This document shows, one piece after another, positions 60,731 through 64,000 of a stretch of DNA of 64,000 bases. Source of the stretch: Lutjanus erythropterus (taxonomy: Eukaryota > Chordata > Actinopteri > Lutjaniformes > Lutjanidae); assembly GCA_020091685.1 (NCBI GenBank), contig CM034613.1:6255525-6319524 (forward strand). The letters run 5' to 3'. The translations under genes and the position numbers were made by a program. The number at the start of each line of letters is the position of its first letter. Within the stretch, counting starts at the first letter, position 1. The notes beneath the pieces were generated by a model that saw only the letters and a program-made list of their open reading frames with translations, was not told the origin of the DNA and did not search any database.

Positions 60731-61735
60731 CTATTCTGAGTTTCCCCTCGTGATGGAGTGAAAATGCCAGAGCTTCCCCTGGAGAGTGTGTGTTTGTGTG
60801 CGCGAGTGTGTTTTTGAGTGTTAATAAACTGTCATAGATTATATGAATACATATAGTCTGTGACATACCTCTCTTTTGAGCATTACAGTATTTCTCTCTA
60901 GCTTCACTTTACACTGTAAAAAAAAGTCATACTTAAGTTTAATGGAATCAACTAATCTTTACTAATTAACTCATGTAAATATGGAAGTTTTATTTAATCA
61001 GGCTAATTAAACTTAGAATTTCTTGTGTTTATCTTCAGAACACTTTAGAACTTGCATGAGTTCTTCTGACTTGAAATCATGAGTTGAATGAATGCACTGT
61101 AGACTTCAGTCAACTCATTAAATTAAGTTTCTAAAGAAACGTGGTCAGCATATTAGCAGGCTTTCTTGAGAAACTTTCTTGAGACCCTTCTTCCTCTTCA
61201 TCAATGTGACTTTAGAGCTGTTAATTTAACTTAATATTTTAATCTTATTCAACATGTGTTCTTGAGTACAACTAAATTAATATCAAGTTTGACTAGAAAA
61301 GTTTATTTGACTTGAATCATTACTGAATTAACTCAACTTGTCTCTTCAGATTTGGCCAACTTAAAACTTTTGTTCATTTTTACACTGTCTATTTTGGGCT
61401 TCCTTCATGATGGTTTGAAAATGCCAGAGCTTCCCCTGGAGAGTGTGTGTGAGTATGTTTTTGAGTGTTACTGAAATGTCATACATTATATGAATACATA
61501 CAGTCTATGACATACTTCTCCTCTGAGAATTAGAGTCTGTCTCTCTAGCCTCACTTTACACTGTAAAAAATCATGTAGGAATTTAGTGGAATCAACTAAT
61601 CTTACTACTACTTACCACTTAATTGAGTTGATTAAACTGAAAATTTCTAGTATTTATTTTCAGAACACTTATTAACTTAAATACATGAGTTCTTCTAACT
61701 TGAAGTTCTTTTGACTTCACTGTAAAAACAAAAAA
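60731..61735. repeat. tandem duplication of flank plus family A element
   Basis: Flank copy 1 (60,731-60,910) and flank copy 2 (61,389-61,557) share AAATGCCAGAGCTTCCCCTG, GAGAGTGTGTGT and TATATGAATACATA, and both run straight into a family A start, CACTTTACACTGTAAAAAA. The offset is about 650 bases. Copy 2 of the element is cut at about 61,735. Confidence 0.9.
60911..61388 (+). mobile_element. family A element, complete
   Basis: 478 bases with inverted ends ACACTGTAAAAAA (left) and TTTTTACACTGT (right). Includes TGGAATCAACTAATCTTTAC, CAGTCAACTCATTAAATTAA and AACTTAATATTTTAATC. No coding capacity. Confidence 0.85.
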
Positions 61736-62662
61736 GTTAAGAAAACTCTAAATTACTTACAACCTATTGCAAGTCAAACTCTTTTTTGAAAAGGTTTTAC
61801 CAACTACTAATATTTTGTTGAGATGAGATGATTAATTTTAGTTTTAGAAACAAAAAAAATGTATTTGCATCTAAAAATTGTTGTAGCAATTGAAGTGAAT
61901 AATGGTTAATTAAATAAATACATATTTAATACTTTTAATTAAAACAATTTTTAAGGCACTCAAGTAATCAGATTCACAGCTCAATGTGTGAAATACATAC
62001 TTTTTGTTTTTAAAGCTCAAAGATTCAAGTTTATCTAAAGTAAAGAAAAGTAAATTATCTCAACTAAAGATTATGAGTGTTCAGCTCTCAGTACTTTTGT
62101 AGCTTCTAACTGAATCTCTGTGGTTCTGAAGTTTAGTTCCTCACCTGTGTTTCTGCTTTATTTTACTGCTTCATGTTCACTTTCAACTGGATAGGAGTTA
62201 TGTTAAGTTACTGCAGATGAAAACCCAACATTTCCTAATTATGCTCCTTCATAATAAAAGCATGTACATAACTAAGTAATGGGGGATAAAGGAAATAAAA
62301 TGTTTATCCACAATTCAGACACTCAACTCAAGACGAGCGTGTCATTAACACACCTTCAAGCAGGTTTCAAACTCTGCTGTGCTGGGTTAACACACCAAGT
62401 CAAAGCCAAACCAGCGAGGGCGAGGGGTGAAAATTAGTGTGTCCACTCAGGTGTCATGTTTCCATCACTGACAACTGGAGATGGAGCCAAAAAATACCTG
62501 TGACTACTGCAGAGTCATTTGACCACATCACACCCTTTCTCATTATAGAAAAAACCCTGATGTTAGTGGTTGCTAGTGGGTTTTTTGTCCAGTGTAAACA
62601 GGGCTTAAAACATTTGATGATTTTAAGTTTTTAAAGTAAAATCAAAATGTAAATTTTTACAG
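61722..62662. mobile_element. second CACTGTAAAAA-ended element
   Basis: Starts TTCACTGTAAAAACAAAAAA and ends AAATTTTTACAGTGT. The interior differs from family A. Length about 940 bases with only a 65-codon frame. Confidence 0.5.
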
Positions 62663-62810
62663 TGTGTGAGTATTATATAGAAATGAATGGGATGTCAGTT
62701 CAATGTGAGGGCCCTATTCCTGTTCTCATTATAGCTGAGTGCTGACTCACTGTCTGAATAACAGAGGACTCCTTGGGGGACTTTGGAGGATGTTAAGGGC
62801 CAGAGGATGT

Positions 62811-62839
62811 ACACACATACACACACACACACACACACA
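62811..62839. repeat. (CA)n microsatellite
   Basis: About 14 CA units with one interruption. Confidence 0.95.
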
Positions 62840-63310
62840 GACTTAACACTGCCACATATAAGGGTTATCATCTCGCCCAATTACCTTCCTCCCATATTTC
62901 CCAGAGTGCAACTTCAGCAGTGTGTGGCTGTAGCTCAAAGTAATTGGCATTGCCCTGACCTGACAGGAGGAACCTCTGAGAGATGGGCCTATCACGCGCT
63001 GATGGCGACTGCTGAGACAAATAATGAAGTGCAGATAGTCTATAAGGCTACATAAAGCTGTGGAATAGGAGGCGTGAGCACAGATGACCTCTGACCTTTT
63101 TAAATAAACTGTGACACGTGCCATTGATTGGGTCAGTGCAGAAATCAATGCATTTTGAAACACAAAGGCAAACAAAAGAAAGATCAATATTTGTTTAGGA
63201 CCTTCATGGGAGCCTGGAGGGTTTATAAATCATACAGCTGATTGTGTATTTAAAATCTGCTTCAAAAATATTGCACACACAGTACTTTGTTATCAGTGAG
63301 GTAATACAAA
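62840..63310. other. non-coding stretch, nothing recognised
   Basis: A 114-codon minus-strand frame (62,843-63,187) has no recognised domain; a donor-like GTAATTGGG at 62,880 was checked as a possible rasgrp2 exon end and did not fit. Confidence 0.4.
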
Positions 63311-63314
63311 AGCT

Positions 63315-64000
63315 TTAAGGGATAGTTCTGATTATTTTGAAGTGGGGTTATATGATGTACTTATCCATAGTCAGTGTATTACCTACAGTAAGTGGTGGTC
63401 AGAGTACCAGCATGGAAGCTAAGCAATGTACTGCTGTGGACAAGGTCAGCAACAAAATGTAATTTGGCCACTTAAAAAGGCCCACTTAAAGAAAATCTAT
63501 ATCAATTTCAGTGTAGATTTAGAGTATTTCCAGTGCTTTTTCTTTGCTGTCAGACAGCCTCTTTGGACAGAAAACCACTGTTATATGAGCCAAATATGGC
63601 TCTCTCCAAACCAACCAAACTCCATAGGTAATATCTGTAATTTTACCTCAGAGAGCACAGGAATTGCTGGTCAACTGCTGCCTCAGTCTATTAGGTTATA
63701 TATGTTATTGTGAGACTTTGGCGAATCTGACCTAACGTTTCAAAACGCCAAAGTCACACAATAACACAAACAAATTAACAAATTAAGGTAGTGGTAGACC
63801 AGCAACTCCTATGTTCTGTGAGGTAAAATTACTGATTTTTCAAATGGAGTCTGGTTGCTTTGGAGAGAGCTTATATAACAAGGCCTTACTGTCAGAAAAG
63901 GCTGTGTAACAGCAAATTAAAGTGGTGAAAATATTAAACTGATGATGATGTTTTTTGCAAGTGGGCTTTGTCTTAGCTGGCTAAAATACCTTTTGCTCTG
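63315..64000. mobile_element. family B foldback element, cut by window end
   Basis: Starts TTAAGGGATAGTTCTGATTA with the same order of motifs as the complete copy, including GTACTTATCCATAGTCAGTG and the central palindrome (ACTCCATAGGTAATATCTGT against the minus-strand ACTCCATTTGAAAAATCAG). Confidence 0.85.

Noticed and set aside
62843-62950. Possible exon ending GAGGAAG|GTAATT on the minus strand
   Set aside because: The peptide does not resemble the EF-hand or C1 parts expected.
1-64000. Novel defence, biosynthetic or mobile gene system
   Set aside because: Only one gene is visible and it is a known signalling protein; the rest is non-coding or non-autonomous repeat sequence.

Overview
The window looks like nuclear DNA from a ray-finned fish, most likely a percomorph teleost. 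It is AT-rich, intron-dense and intergenic in character. It is full of short inverted-repeat DNA transposons, tRNA-derived SINE pieces, CA microsatellites and purine tracts of types common in teleost genomes. Nothing indicates bacterial, viral or organellar sequence, and there are no operons or ribosome binding sites to annotate.

The only protein-coding gene I can support is the 3' end of rasgrp2 (CalDAG-GEFI, a calcium/diacylglycerol-linked Rap guanine nucleotide exchange factor) on the minus strand. Three coding exons chain together with GT/AG splice sites and matching phases. A 37-base exon (52,269-52,305) carries the middle of the C1 zinc finger. A 159-base exon (46,837-46,995) carries the end of the C1 finger and a linker. 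A 59-base last exon (44,334-44,392) carries an acidic tail ending in VFDVHL and a stop. The REM, RasGEF and EF-hand exons, and the exon with the first half of the C1 finger, were not found between 52.3 and 64 kb. They lie either in that stretch unseen or beyond the window.

Layout: 1-44 kb is non-coding and lies downstream of rasgrp2. In many vertebrates the neighbour on that side is nrxn2, but I see no neurexin exon. This part alternates mobile-element debris with stretches of even composition and homeodomain-like TAATTA cores that resemble conserved non-coding elements (about 8.1, 10.9-11.4, 15.7, 18.7-19.3, 23.1-23.5, 25.5, 32.1, 33.8-34.1 and 35.0-35.3 kb). 44.3-52.3 kb is the 3' part of rasgrp2 with its introns. 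52.3-64 kb is upstream of the recognised exons and is mostly repeats.

Repeats explain much of the window. I grouped them by shared sequence seen inside the window and gave them local letters (families A-O). Points of note are an inverted-repeat element with 55-base internal tandem units present twice (16 and 59 kb), a foldback element with TTAA ends (family B), a three-level nest of insertions at 12-13.5 kb, a minisatellite splitting an older repeat at 54.4-55.0 kb, and two places (39.2-40.3 and 60.7-61.7 kb) where flanking DNA and a family A element were duplicated together in tandem. I saw no new gene system; the most useful results are the rasgrp2 exon chain and these rearrangements.
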